Shown in pieces: positions 26,591-34,380 of a stretch of DNA of 64,000 nt. A program made the position numbers and the translations under genes. Every line of letters starts with the position of its first letter. The stretch's first letter is position 1. This DNA comes from Pseudoprevotella muciniphila. GTDB lineage: Bacteria > Bacteroidota > Bacteroidia > Bacteroidales > Bacteroidaceae. The stretch covers positions 744,001-808,000 of the forward strand of contig NZ_CP033459.1 of NCBI RefSeq assembly GCF_003265305.2. The letters run 5' to 3'. The notes beneath the pieces were generated by a model. That model was given only the letters and a program-made list of their open reading frames with translations. It ran no database searches and was not told the origin of the DNA.

Positions 26591-27286
26591 ATGCTTCATA
26601 TTTTTCTGCAAATAGCAGACTTTTGGAACACATTCATCGGCAGTACCATTGAGATTGTCCTCAAGGGTATGCTTATCGGTATCCTTGCTTCGGCTCCGAT
26701 GGGTCCCGTGGGTATTTTGATTATCAACCGCACGATGCAAAAGGGTCGCCGATACGGACTTGCCACAGGAGCGGGTGCCGCGTTGAGCGACTTTTTCTAT
26801 GCGCTGATGACAGGTATGGGTATGTCGTTCATGCTATATTTCATTGAAGATGAAGACATACTTTTCATTCTGAAACTGGTGGGTAGCGGCATGCTGATGT
26901 TCTTCGGCATCTGGATGTTCCGCTCCGACCCGTCGAAGGGTTTCCGCCCTTCGCACAACAAAAAGAAGGGCACCCTGTTCCACAACTTCATCACGGGCTT
27001 CTTCCTGACACTGTCGAACCCACTGATTATCTTCCTTTTCACGGCAGTTTATGCCCTGCTGACGTTTGTCATACCGAACCACTGGTATGAAATGGCAGTG
27101 GGTTACCTGTCGATTATCGGTGGCGCCATGCTCTGGTGGTTAGGACTGACCTGGCTCGTGAATCGTCTGAAGGCAAACATTACGATACGGGGCATGAAGA
27201 CGATGAACCATATCATCGGCGGCATCGTCATCACCGTTTCGGTAATCTATGCCATCATGACATTCCTCCACATGTCGATTTATTGA
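26591..27286 (+). CDS. LysE/RhtB-family amino-acid exporter
   Basis: I choose the ATG at 26591; an in-frame TTG at 26579 adds only four residues. The 231-residue protein has six hydrophobic segments and the family's N-terminal signature GILASAPMGPVGILIINRTMQKGRRYGL (split by the first loop), with the conserved PGP-like turn here PMGPVG. The family exports amino acids or related small metabolites across the inner membrane. The substrate is unknown. It is the first gene of a plus-strand operon with a DUF4924 gene (39 bases downstream) and rfbD. Confidence 0.85.
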   Translation: MLHIFLQIADFWNTFIGSTIEIVLKGMLIGILASAPMGPVGILIINRTMQKGRRYGLATGAGAALSDFFYALMTGMGMSFMLYFIEDEDILFILKLVGSGMLMFFGIWMFRSDPSKGFRPSHNKKKGTLFHNFITGFFLTLSNPLIIFLFTAVYALLTFVIPNHWYEMAVGYLSIIGGAMLWWLGLTWLVNRLKANITIRGMKTMNHIIGGIVITVSVIYAIMTFLHMSIY

Positions 27287-27325
27287 AAAACCTTTTAGCG
27301 AAACACGCTCCAATAGCATCAGATT

Positions 27326-27871
27326 GTGATTATAGCCAACAAACTTCGAACGACAAACCGTGCAGAGTACATTCTGTATATGTGGCAGGTGGAGGACATC
27401 GTGCGTGCCGCTCACTGCGACATCGACCGCCTGAAGGAAGGCTATCTCAACAGTTTTGAACTGGACACGGCAACACGGCAGGACACCGAGCAATGGTATG
27501 CCGACATCTGCGAGATGATGCGCTCGGAGGGTGTGATGGAGGCTGGGCACCTGCAGATTGTGAAGAATGCGGTGGCTTCGCTCGACGAATTGCACAACCG
27601 CCTGCTCGCTTCGGAAAAATTTCCGTACTACAGGAGCATGTACCACCGCGTGCTGCCACACATCGTGGAACTGCGCCGCAAAAAAGGTGCCGACAAGGAC
27701 AGTTCGGAGATTGAGACGTGTCTGGAATGCCTCTACGGGGTGCTGCTGCTCAAACTGCAGAAACGCGAGATTTCGGAAGAGACAGCCGGTGCCGTGAAGG
27801 AAATTTCCACGATGCTCGGACAACTGTCCGACTATTACATAAAAGACAAAGAAAAACCAATAGAGTTTTAA
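27326..27871 (+). CDS. DUF4924 family protein
   Basis: The 181-residue cytosolic, all-helical protein begins MIIANKLRTTNRAEYILYMWQ, the characteristic start of the Bacteroidetes DUF4924 family, which justifies the GTG start. The family has no known activity. Conserved features visible are the YMWQVED helix and a late LLKLQKREIS helix. It lies 39 bases after the exporter gene and ends two bases before rfbD, so all three are probably co-transcribed. The sequence gives no hint of ligand or metal binding. Confidence 0.8.
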   Translation: MIIANKLRTTNRAEYILYMWQVEDIVRAAHCDIDRLKEGYLNSFELDTATRQDTEQWYADICEMMRSEGVMEAGHLQIVKNAVASLDELHNRLLASEKFPYYRSMYHRVLPHIVELRRKKGADKDSSEIETCLECLYGVLLLKLQKREISEETAGAVKEISTMLGQLSDYYIKDKEKPIEF

Positions 27872-27873
27872 GT

Positions 27874-28731
27874 ATGAACATTCTCATTACGGGTTGCAAC
27901 GGGCAGTTGGGCAACGAACTGCGCCTTATAGAAGACAGATTCGGCGAGGAGTACACGTTTTTCCACACCGACATAGAAGAACTCGACATCACCGACCGCG
28001 AGGCGGTGAATGCCTATATTCAGGACAATGCCATCGACCTCATCATCAACTGCGCTGCCTTTACAGCCGTTGACAGGGCGGAAGAAGCGCAGGAGTTGTG
28101 CGAGAAACTGAACAGCGCCGCACCGGGCTATCTCGCTGCCGCGGTGGAGGAACGCGGAGGCAACATCATCCACGTCTCGACCGACTACGTGTTCAGCGGC
28201 GAAGGGTGCGTGCCCTACCGCGAGGACTCCCCTACTGCCCCACAGAGCGTTTATGGTACGACAAAACTGGCAGGCGAGGAACGCGTCATACGCAGTTGCG
28301 CAGGAGCCGTCATTATACGAACGGCATGGCTCTATTCGCCCTTCGGCAACAACTTCGTAAAGACGATGATAAGGCTTGGCAAAGAACGCGAAGAACTGGG
28401 TGTGGTAGCCGACCAGATAGGTTCTCCTACCTACGCACACGACCTTGCGATGGCTATCTGCCAGATGGTGCGCCATGGTCTCGTACCGGGCGTTTACCAC
28501 TTTACCGACGAAGGCACCACGTCATGGTACGACTTCACACGCGTCATACACCGCGAGGCAGGCATCAGAAACTGCCGCGTGCGTCCGCTCCACACAGAGG
28601 ACTACCCCACCCCCGCCAAGCGACCGCACTACTCCGTGCTCGACAAGACAAAAATCAAAGACACCTACGGCATCGACATCCCATGGTGGGAAGACGCCCT
28701 GAAGGACTGCATCGAGCGGCTGAAGGATTAA
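27874..28731 (+). CDS. rfbD: dTDP-4-dehydrorhamnose reductase
   Basis: It reduces dTDP-4-keto-L-rhamnose to dTDP-L-rhamnose with NAD(P)H, the last step of rhamnose activation for surface glycans. I start at ATG 27874 because it opens the Rossmann fold MNILITGCNGQLGNEL (nucleotide loop at 7-13). The catalytic YGTTK follows STDYVFSG. The 285-residue length is typical. The other rml genes are not adjacent. A perfect-looking terminator hairpin follows 30 bases after the stop. Confidence 0.94.
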   Translation: MNILITGCNGQLGNELRLIEDRFGEEYTFFHTDIEELDITDREAVNAYIQDNAIDLIINCAAFTAVDRAEEAQELCEKLNSAAPGYLAAAVEERGGNIIHVSTDYVFSGEGCVPYREDSPTAPQSVYGTTKLAGEERVIRSCAGAVIIRTAWLYSPFGNNFVKTMIRLGKEREELGVVADQIGSPTYAHDLAMAICQMVRHGLVPGVYHFTDEGTTSWYDFTRVIHREAGIRNCRVRPLHTEDYPTPAKRPHYSVLDKTKIKDTYGIDIPWWEDALKDCIERLKD

Positions 28732-28760
28732 CGGCACTTTGCAATCGTTTGATAAATAAA

Positions 28761-28798
28761 CATTTAGCGCATCGTAACTTTCTACGGTGCGCTAAATG
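28761..28798 (+). terminator. Terminator after rfbD
   Basis: CATTTAGCGCATCGTA (28761-28776) pairs with 28783-28798 with a single wobble around a 6-base loop. It lies 30 bases after the rfbD stop and could also serve the opposite strand gene ending at 28849. Confidence 0.75.
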
Positions 28799-28848
28799 TA
28801 TGGATTTTGCTATAAAAACATCTTAACAATGATTACACGACAAAAATA

Positions 28849-29184
28849 TCATTTTGCATTCAATTGCTGAAGAACACTATCGAGAGTTTCGCAGTTAATA
28901 ATTGGCAGATTGCCGGCTGTGTGTTGCCGTGGAAGAAAGCGGCCTTTTGTTACCGCTGACAACATTTTCTCAACGAAAGGTTCTAAATTCATTACATCCA
29001 CATGGATTGCACCATGCGTTAAGTTATAAAGTTCATCCGCTGCAGAACGGGAAATCTGCTTAATCCCCTCCATATCCAGCAAATAAGAGTCTTCCGGATT
29101 AAGCGAAGCGGCAAGTCGTTCTATCAACTGGCGCGTGTGAAGTTCCTCGCCATAGCGTTCCTGCATTTTTATAATATGTTTCAT
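28849..29184 (-). CDS. STAS-like (DUF4325-type) protein
   Basis: I start at ATG 29184 (MKHIIKMQERYGEEL); an in-frame TTG at 29190 would add two residues. The 111-residue product has YLLDMEGIKQISRSAADELYN at about residues 34-54 (split here for reading), which fits the strand-loop-helix core of DUF4325/STAS-like domains, whose members usually sit beside histidine-kinase-like ATPases in anti-sigma style switches. No such partner is next to it. Its first 86 bases overlap, in another frame, the end of a truncated secreted-protein gene, so it appears to have been inserted into or joined to that gene. Confidence 0.55.
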   Translation of the reverse strand: MKHIIKMQERYGEELHTRQLIERLAASLNPEDSYLLDMEGIKQISRSAADELYNLTHGAIHVDVMNLEPFVEKMLSAVTKGRFLPRQHTAGNLPIINCETLDSVLQQLNAK

Positions 29185-29569
29185 TCTCAACTTGTGTACT
29201 TATATATTCATAATATCCGCCTTCATCAGAGTACTCATCTTCAATCCATTTACCTTTTTTGTACCATTTATAAGTATCCTCATTATATTTAGCCTTATGC
29301 TCCGTCTCGCCCCAGGCATAATAATTGCCGTATGCTGTAGGTTTCGATGCGCCAACGTTGCAGCAAGCCCATTTTTTGCCGCTGGGCAGACCGAGGTCGA
29401 TGGCGTGGGGGTGGTTGTTGTCGGGACAGGTTTTTATCGTCGTGACTGGACGAGGCGCTACGCGCTGGGTGGTGCGAACCGGTTTTCTGCCCTTGCTGTA
29501 ACGGCCTCTTTGCGCTGAAACGGAAAGACCAAGTGCAAGCGCCATAAGAATGATCACAAATCTTTTCAT
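29099..29569 (-). pseudogene. Truncated secreted protein with Fibrobacter major paralogous-type domain
   Basis: The frame encodes a signal peptide (about 1-19, ending VSAQ), a basic linker, and the start of a domain with HPHAIDLGLPSGKKWACC, NVGASKP and YYAWGETE, the opening of the Fibrobacter succinogenes major paralogous domain found in many secreted Bacteroidales proteins. Homologous domains continue for well over 100 more residues. Here the recognisable part stops near residue 125, and the remaining ~30 residues are read in an alternative frame of the STAS-like gene. I take this as a 5' gene fragment. It may still be expressed and secreted. Confidence 0.6.
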
Positions 29570-29787
29570 GGTAGTTGTTTTTAGGTTCTATTATGTTATG
29601 TTTGGCAAATATAAAGGTTCGGGCGGTAAATTCAAAATTTTCAGCCTGCAAAATGACCTAAAAACATGGGGGCGGATTGGCGCAAGGAGGTTGACGCTTA
29701 GAATACAGAGTTGCAGAAAGTTGATAAGGTGCATTAGAACTAATGACCGATTCAGACTAAAAGACTGTATTTGACAATCAATAAAGA

Positions 29788-29946
29788 GGGCGTGTCAAAA
29801 AGAATTGAGTGCGCTGTCGCGCAGAAATCTTACAAATCTCATCAAATCTTACAAATTGATTATCAGACAATTATTTTATTTGTATAATTTGTAAAGATTT
29901 GCAGGATTTCTCGCCTTTAGGCGACTTCTTTAATTTTGACACACCC
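29788..29946. repeat. MITE-like palindromic element with 13-bp terminal inverted repeats
   Basis: Ends gggcgtgtcaaaa (29788-29800) and ttttgacacaccc (29934-29946) are inverted with one mismatch. Inside are further inverted segments around aaatcttacaaatc and tttgtaaagattt, so the 159 bases can fold as one long hairpin. There is no coding capacity. The ends look like those of an insertion-sequence-derived miniature element. It lies between the truncated gene and the toxin-antitoxin pair; the rest of the 29570-29973 gap shows nothing else. Confidence 0.65.
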
Positions 29947-29973
29947 GCTTTTGTTGCCTGTGTAGAGTATATT

Positions 29974-30315
29974 TTACCACAAAGGTATTTTCCCTAAAGC
30001 ACCGCCAAGTTCCAATGATGCTGTAGTAAAGCCTAAAGCCTTGAAAACACGTCTCATTGTTGGGATAGTGATGCTATATCCACGCTCTATCCGTGAGATT
30101 TGTGCCTTTTGTACCCCGACGCGCTCTCCGAGTTGTTCCTGTGTGAGATTCTGCTCTAACCGCGCCCTCTTGATAGCTTCACCTATGTGGTAGGCATGTA
30201 CGGCATCTGCCACACGCCTTTCGTGTTCGTCGCGTTCTGGTGTACCTATTGCGCCAAAGTGTTTGTCAAGCGCTTCGTCCATGCTGTATAATTTGTATTT
30301 CCCTACCTGTTTCAT
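29974..30315 (-). CDS. XRE-family antitoxin (HigA-like)
   Basis: The 113-residue protein has a C-terminal helix-turn-helix at about residues 56-100 (LTQEQLGERVGVQKAQISRIE), typical of Cro/C1-type repressors. It should bind and neutralise the toxin encoded just upstream and repress the pair's own promoter. It starts two bases after the toxin stop, giving the toxin-first order seen in HigBA systems. The N-terminal part (1-50) is probably the toxin-binding region. Confidence 0.88.
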   Translation of the reverse strand: MKQVGKYKLYSMDEALDKHFGAIGTPERDEHERRVADAVHAYHIGEAIKRARLEQNLTQEQLGERVGVQKAQISRIERGYSITIPTMRRVFKALGFTTASLELGGALGKIPLW

Positions 30316-30317
30316 TT

Positions 30318-30662
30318 CTATCTTCGTTTTTCGTTGAAATATTCTTTTCTTATTTTCTCTGCCTTAGTTATTTCTTTAGATGGTGTCTTCCGTGTCTTCT
30401 TAACGATGCCATGAGTAGCAACAATCAGAGTGTCCGCCTCCGTGTCCCAAAAAGCAAACAGCCTATATTGTTTGCCACTGTGTAATGTACGAAATTCCCA
30501 GATTTCTGTGCCAATCAGTTTTTTGAAAATCTTTACATTCCGTTCGCCTTGCTCTATTCTGTGAACATTTTCATAAATCTTATCTCCCACAGACTTCGGT
30601 TGCGCCTCAATAAACCTTAAGGCTTCCTCCATAAACACCACATTTAGCCTGTTCGCTGTCAT
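30318..30662 (-). CDS. Type II toxin, RelE/HigB superfamily (Gp49-like)
   Basis: The 114-residue product shows the phage-derived Gp49-like toxin pattern: a first helical pair, then IWEFRTLHSGKQYRLFAFWD (about 53-72) and THGIVKKTRKTP with a basic end. Family members are mRNA interferases acting on ribosome-bound transcripts. The basic residues Arg57, Lys63 and Arg66 are plausible catalytic or RNA-binding residues by analogy. It is the first gene of the pair, followed after two bases by the antitoxin. Some members are plasmid- or island-borne, and a MITE-like element lies just downstream of the pair. Confidence 0.88.
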   Translation of the reverse strand: MTANRLNVVFMEEALRFIEAQPKSVGDKIYENVHRIEQGERNVKIFKKLIGTEIWEFRTLHSGKQYRLFAFWDTEADTLIVATHGIVKKTRKTPSKEITKAEKIRKEYFNEKRR

Positions 30663-30829
30663 GCCATTACTTTTATGCTACAAAGATAGTGTAAGTTTCT
30701 GAAATGCGAAACATTATTATAAAAAAATTAGGCATAAGACTATATTTATTGTTTACAGACAACAAATTTTCGTGTCCTGCAAAACGGGCAGAAATTCTTA
30801 AGAGCCCTTAACCCATGTAACGTCCAGAG

Positions 30830-31600
30830 TTAGTTCTCGCCCTCATACTCCGTTGAGAAATACACGTTGGCTCTGTCGTTGCTGGCATTATCTATGCCTT
30901 CACCATACAAGTCGTGCGCATGACTGTCAACACGGAATTTCATGGTTACCTTTTGGCCATTCCTCCTGCCTACGAAGCGCAGCACACCATCCCTGATGTA
31001 TCCTTTCAGGACAATGCGGTTATTATAGGTCAGATTAGTATATACACAATTACGCAAACGGCCGTTTCGCTTCTCAAACTTCAGGCGGCAAGGGTGGGAA
31101 GAATAGTAGTCCGAGTTCCATGTGCCATAGTACTCATATTTCCCGTCTTCGAGGATATAATCGAGGCTTCCGTCGGAATCCAGGACAGGCTTAGGCTTCT
31201 CTACGACAGGCTTGCTTGCCTCATTTGCTTTTTTTATGGAATCTTCTGCTTGTTTGGTCTCAAGTTCTTTGACTTTTGCATCGAGGGCTTTGATGGTGCT
31301 GTCCTTATTCTCCTTTTCTTCTTCCACCTTCGTCGTGTCATTATCTGCCAATGCCACGGTTTCGGGCGAATTACCTTTCAGGTAGAGATAGGCACCTCCG
31401 GCGAGTAGCGTGAGCAGCAACACGATTCCCAGCACTGTGCCCAGAACCATCAAGGTCGTGTTCTTTTTCCTGGGAGTCTGTTCGAGCCCTGCGAATTTGT
31501 CAGACTGAGCATCTTCATTTACCGGATGCCCACACTTAGGACAGGCTGCCGCCTTGTCGGATACCATATTACCGCATCTTGAACATTTGAATAAAGCCAT
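30830..31600 (-). CDS. Zinc-ribbon membrane protein of unknown function
   Basis: The 256-residue protein opens with a zinc ribbon (Cys6, Cys9, Cys20, Cys23), followed by a linker, one membrane helix (about 48-76) and a charged coiled-coil segment (about 88-122, with KEKKDS-like heptads). A C-terminal beta-rich domain (about 145-256) contains a YYGTWNSDYYSS segment. The ribbon is expected on the cytosolic side and the C-terminal domain outside. No catalytic motif was recognised. It is a single gene; the 167-base gap to the toxin gene shows nothing else. Confidence 0.75.
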   Translation of the reverse strand: MALFKCSRCGNMVSDKAAACPKCGHPVNEDAQSDKFAGLEQTPRKKNTTLMVLGTVLGIVLLLTLLAGGAYLYLKGNSPETVALADNDTTKVEEEKENKDSTIKALDAKVKELETKQAEDSIKKANEASKPVVEKPKPVLDSDGSLDYILEDGKYEYYGTWNSDYYSSHPCRLKFEKRNGRLRNCVYTNLTYNNRIVLKGYIRDGVLRFVGRRNGQKVTMKFRVDSHAHDLYGEGIDNASNDRANVYFSTEYEGEN

Positions 31601-31693
31601 AATATAGTTAGGTTATGTTATAAAAAACAATGTTATCTGCCGTATGGCATAGCAAAGATAGGTAATTTCCTGACTACTTGCAAGTAAGTAAAA

Positions 31694-31728
31694 CAAAAAA
31701 ACAGACACTCAAGTAAACTTGGTGTCTG
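31694..31728 (-). terminator. Second terminator-like hairpin downstream of tRNA-Ser
   Basis: On the minus strand GCAGACACCAAG pairs with CTTGAGTGTCTG around a short AT loop, and the stem is followed by a run of seven T. It lies about 95 bases beyond the first tRNA terminator, after a short tRNA-3'-end-like sequence (see findings). Confidence 0.6.
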
Positions 31729-31820
31729 CCTTTATTTTCTTTACTTGCGGAGAGAGAGGACTGATTGTATCCATCCCTACGCTCCTGCGAGGCTCCTTGC
31801 AAGCCTCGCTAAAATGAATA

Positions 31821-31856
31821 AAACCCAAATGTCAAGATTTCTTGAACATTTGGGTT
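31821..31856 (-). terminator. Terminator of tRNA-Ser
   Basis: AACCCAAATGTCAAG and CTTGAACATTTGGGTT pair with a single bulge around a 4-base loop. On the minus strand the stem is followed by TTTTATTCATTTT. It begins about 20 bases after the tRNA 3' end. Confidence 0.75.
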
Positions 31857-31877
31857 TCATTTATTTTCGCAAAATTG

Positions 31878-31965
31878 CGGAGAGAGGGGGATTCGAACCC
31901 CCGAACCAGTTTTGCCGGTTACACGCTTTCCAGGCGTGCCTCTTCAGCCACTCGAGCACCTCTCC
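31878..31965 (-). tRNA. tRNA-Ser (anticodon GGA)
   Basis: The minus strand gives an 88-base class II tRNA: acceptor GGAGAGG pairing with TCTCTCC, the D-arm, an anticodon arm CACGC-CTGGAAA-GCGTG with anticodon GGA, a long variable arm, and a T-arm with GGTTCGAATCC. The discriminator is G and CCA is not encoded. It reads the UCC and UCU serine codons. A promoter lies about 40-68 bases upstream and a terminator about 20 bases downstream. Confidence 0.95.
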
Positions 31966-32002
31966 TTAGGCTGAATTCGTGTTGTTTTTTCAAATTCGGG
32001 TG

Positions 32003-32033
32003 CAAAGATAATGTTTCGCACCCGAAAGAGCAA
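32003..32033 (-). promoter_or_regulatory. Promoter of tRNA-Ser(GGA)
   Basis: On the minus strand TTG (32033-32031) is followed after 20 bases by TATCTTTG (32010-32003). The -7 box sits inside an inverted repeat, CGGGTGC to GCACCCG, which could be an operator or just a chance hairpin. Confidence 0.55.
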
Positions 32034-32036
32034 GTT

Positions 32037-32699
32037 TTATTTTGTTTTTTCTGCGCCGTTGCGCTTTTTGAGCATTTTCTTTACGATGAAATAGCCTGCT
32101 ACGATGACGACGATGGCAAGTATGGCGTAGCCTATTTCGTGGCTGTATGTTTTGGCGAGCTCGCTGACCTGTTCGGGATCCTGATAGTCGGGGAAACTCT
32201 TGAATATAGCATAACCGATGACGGCGAGGATGGTGTTCCAAAAACCTGCGCCAAGTGTGGTATAGAGCAGGAATGGCCCCATCTTCATCTTTGCCAGTCC
32301 GGCAGGGATGGAGATGAGTTGTCGCACGGCGGGGACGAGGCGGCCGAAGAAAGTGCTCGACTTGCCATGCTGGCGGAAATATTCTTCTGCGTGCTTCACT
32401 TTTTCTTCGTTGATAAGGCACAGGTGGCCGAACTTGCTGTTGGCGAACTTATAAACCACGGGGCGACCCAGCCAGCGTGCGAGCCAGTAGTTGACAAGAG
32501 CACCGATGTCGGCACCGATGGTAGCGAAGACCACTACGAGGAAGATGTTCATCGTGGAAGATTCGCCCATAGCAAGCCATGCTGCCGGCGGCACAATGAC
32601 TTCCGAGGGGAAGGGAATGAACGAACTCTCTATCGCCATGAAGAGGAGTACAACCCAATAGTTGAGGTGGCTCAGCACCCATAAGATTATTCCTGACAT
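32037..32699 (-). CDS. DedA-family membrane protein
   Basis: The 220-residue inner-membrane protein has the DedA (SNARE-associated) layout: a re-entrant SSFIPFPSEVIVPPAA segment near residue 25, an acidic TIGADIGALVNYWLAR helix, and the conserved FGRLVPAVRQLISIPAG motif with key Arg residues at about 118-134, then closing helices. Members support membrane homeostasis and lipid-carrier recycling. A role in undecaprenyl or phospholipid handling is inferred from the family. It is a single gene. A 33-base periodic array lies 190-335 bases upstream of its start. Confidence 0.9.
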   Translation of the reverse strand: MSGIILWVLSHLNYWVVLLFMAIESSFIPFPSEVIVPPAAWLAMGESSTMNIFLVVVFATIGADIGALVNYWLARWLGRPVVYKFANSKFGHLCLINEEKVKHAEEYFRQHGKSSTFFGRLVPAVRQLISIPAGLAKMKMGPFLLYTTLGAGFWNTILAVIGYAIFKSFPDYQDPEQVSELAKTYSHEIGYAILAIVVIVAGYFIVKKMLKKRNGAEKTK

Positions 32700-32890
32700 A
32701 GATATATTGCTTATTCTGTCGGTTTGTTATCTGAAAACTGTTCAGCGAAACGGTAAAATCTTCCGCAAAATCAAATCGGCGGCAAAGTTACGATTATTTT
32801 TTATGATTTCCCCTATAGTATTTCCAATCGCTTATTTTCGGACTAAATGTTTGCTTTGACTATTTTCTCTAAATTGCCTATCAAGATTCT

Positions 32891-33033
32891 GTTTCGGAGG
32901 ATGTTTTAACTATTTTTTATCACATTTCTTAGGATGATTATTGAAAAATCATACCTATTTCTGGGGATGATTTCTTAAAAAACACACCTATTTCGGAGGA
33001 TAACAGGCTGTTTTTTGACATATTTCGGAGGAT
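32891..33033. repeat. Five-unit array with a 33-base period (core atttcggaggat)
   Basis: The 12-base core occurs at 32891, 32924, 32957, 32990 and 33022, so spacings are 33, 33, 33 and 32. Cores vary slightly (gtttcggaggat, atttcttaggat, atttctggggat, then two identical copies). The 20-21-base intervals differ but each has a central A or T run. The period equals about three helical turns. It occupies the middle of the 420-base gap between dedA and the thiamine pyrophosphokinase gene, which holds no gene. Confidence 0.75.
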
Positions 33034-33118
33034 AATTTCTTTTTGCTGTGACGAATTGCACCTGTCTTTGCACCTACAGCGCGCACTTGCCAGACACGAA
33101 CATAAACGGCTCACCCCG

Positions 33119-33751
33119 TCAGTAGTTGAGAAAAACGAGGTAGTTGCCTTCGGCTTGTATTCCGAAGTGGTCGCTGAGGGCTTCGTTGAGTGTGCCTTGC
33201 CAGTATTTTTTGAAGTCGTAGATGGGCCATTTCAGCCCCGTGCTTTTCAGGTTTCTGGCATCGTGTGCGAAGATGGACACTTGCTGCCCTTTGTAGGATG
33301 CTATGACGGTTTTTCCTGAGTGTGGAATAAACTGCCCGTGGTCGGTCATCATGATTATTGTCGCCTGAAGTTTCTGATTCTCGAGGAGGTCGTAATAGTC
33401 CATCAGTAGTGCCACGTTGGCTATGGTGTGGTCTTCTCGCTTACCCGTAGCACCTACGATATAAAAATGGAGTTCCTGTTCGTTCCTGAATCGTTGTAAT
33501 ACAAAGTTGAACGTCTTGGTTAGGTCGTTTTCGTCCTGATCTTCTATCCTCACGAATTTGTCTGCCCATTCCTGCCGCAGCGCCGGACTGATGGAGTCGG
33601 CATCACCTACGATGACGTCGGGCACAATGCCATGTGCTTTACAGGCATTGGCAGCACCGTCGCAGCAGGCGATGTAATCTGCTTCGGCTATTGCACTGAG
33701 CGGTGCGGGGTGTGTAGGGAAATCTCCGTTTGCTATTATTGTAATTTTCAC
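33119..33751 (-). CDS. Thiamine pyrophosphokinase
   Basis: It converts thiamine to thiamine diphosphate with ATP in the cytosol. The 210-residue length and motifs fit the family: ANGDFP at the start, CCDGAA (about 29-34), VGDADSISP (about 48-56) and the acidic DENDLTKTF (about 73-81) that binds metal and nucleotide. It is the last gene of the TPP-riboswitch operon receptor-PnuT-TPK, so its job is to trap imported thiamine. The equivalent Bacteroides gene is called tnr3. Confidence 0.93.
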   Translation of the reverse strand: MKITIIANGDFPTHPAPLSAIAEADYIACCDGAANACKAHGIVPDVIVGDADSISPALRQEWADKFVRIEDQDENDLTKTFNFVLQRFRNEQELHFYIVGATGKREDHTIANVALLMDYYDLLENQKLQATIIMMTDHGQFIPHSGKTVIASYKGQQVSIFAHDARNLKSTGLKWPIYDFKKYWQGTLNEALSDHFGIQAEGNYLVFLNY

Positions 33752-33767
33752 AATATTCGAGTCGTTT

Positions 33768-34367
33768 TCAGTGGCTCTTGCCGATTTTCTTTACCCAGTT
33801 GATATAGCCGAAAACTGACACGATGGCATAAAATGCAAAGAGAGCCGAAGAGAGGGGCTTATCCATAATAAAGAGCATGGTTGCAGCCAACACGTCCACT
33901 ACAATCCAGAGCAACCAGTGCTCCACATATTTTTTTGCTATCATCCACATGCCTACGATATTACATGCCGCCGTTGCTGCATCCATCCACAGATTTCCGT
34001 TAGTCCCGAGTTGTTTGAGCACTTGCGCCAGAACGAATGTAAGCAATGCGATGGAAACGATAATGACCACTACAAGCGGCAGGTTGACATGCTTGAGCAG
34101 TCCTTCTTCCTTATCTTCCTTGCCGGCATTTCTCCGCCACACCCACAGTCCATAGATGGCTGCAAGGAAATAATAGACATAGACACCAGTCATGGCATAG
34201 TAGCCTTCGCCCAGATAGATGGCGAAATAGAAGCACGACATGACGAGCGACGCTATCCATAGGCGCACATCGACGTGGTACTGATACCAGATGTAGAACA
34301 GGCCGGCTATCGTGCCACAGACATCGAGCCAGTTTTCAGTGAGATATGTGGTGAGTTGTTCCATCAT
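33768..34367 (-). CDS. pnuT: PnuT-type thiamine transporter (PnuC family)
   Basis: This inner-membrane facilitator of the PnuC family has about seven hydrophobic segments in 200 residues. I start it at ATG 34367 (MMEQLTTYL); the next codon is also ATG and cannot be excluded. The frame runs further upstream only into the receptor gene. Family-typical elements are the aromatic WLDVCGTIAGLFYIWYQY start and the NIVGMWMIAKKYVEHWLLW helix. Its place 13 bases after the receptor and 17 bases before TPK, under a TPP riboswitch, indicates thiamine rather than nicotinamide riboside. Confidence 0.9.
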   Translation of the reverse strand: MMEQLTTYLTENWLDVCGTIAGLFYIWYQYHVDVRLWIASLVMSCFYFAIYLGEGYYAMTGVYVYYFLAAIYGLWVWRRNAGKEDKEEGLLKHVNLPLVVVIIVSIALLTFVLAQVLKQLGTNGNLWMDAATAACNIVGMWMIAKKYVEHWLLWIVVDVLAATMLFIMDKPLSSALFAFYAIVSVFGYINWVKKIGKSH

Positions 34368-34380
34368 TGCTTTTATATTT

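Noticed and set aside
29550-29774. Plus-strand frame of 74 residues
   Set aside because: It has no signal or domain and overlaps the start and upstream region of the truncated secreted gene on the other strand.
31745-31969. Plus-strand frame across the tRNA-Ser region
   Set aside because: It reads antisense through the tRNA and its terminators; such frames are common by-products of tRNA sequences.
32891-33033. CRISPR array
   Set aside because: The 12-base cores are too short and too variable, intervals are only 20-21 bases, and there are no cas genes.
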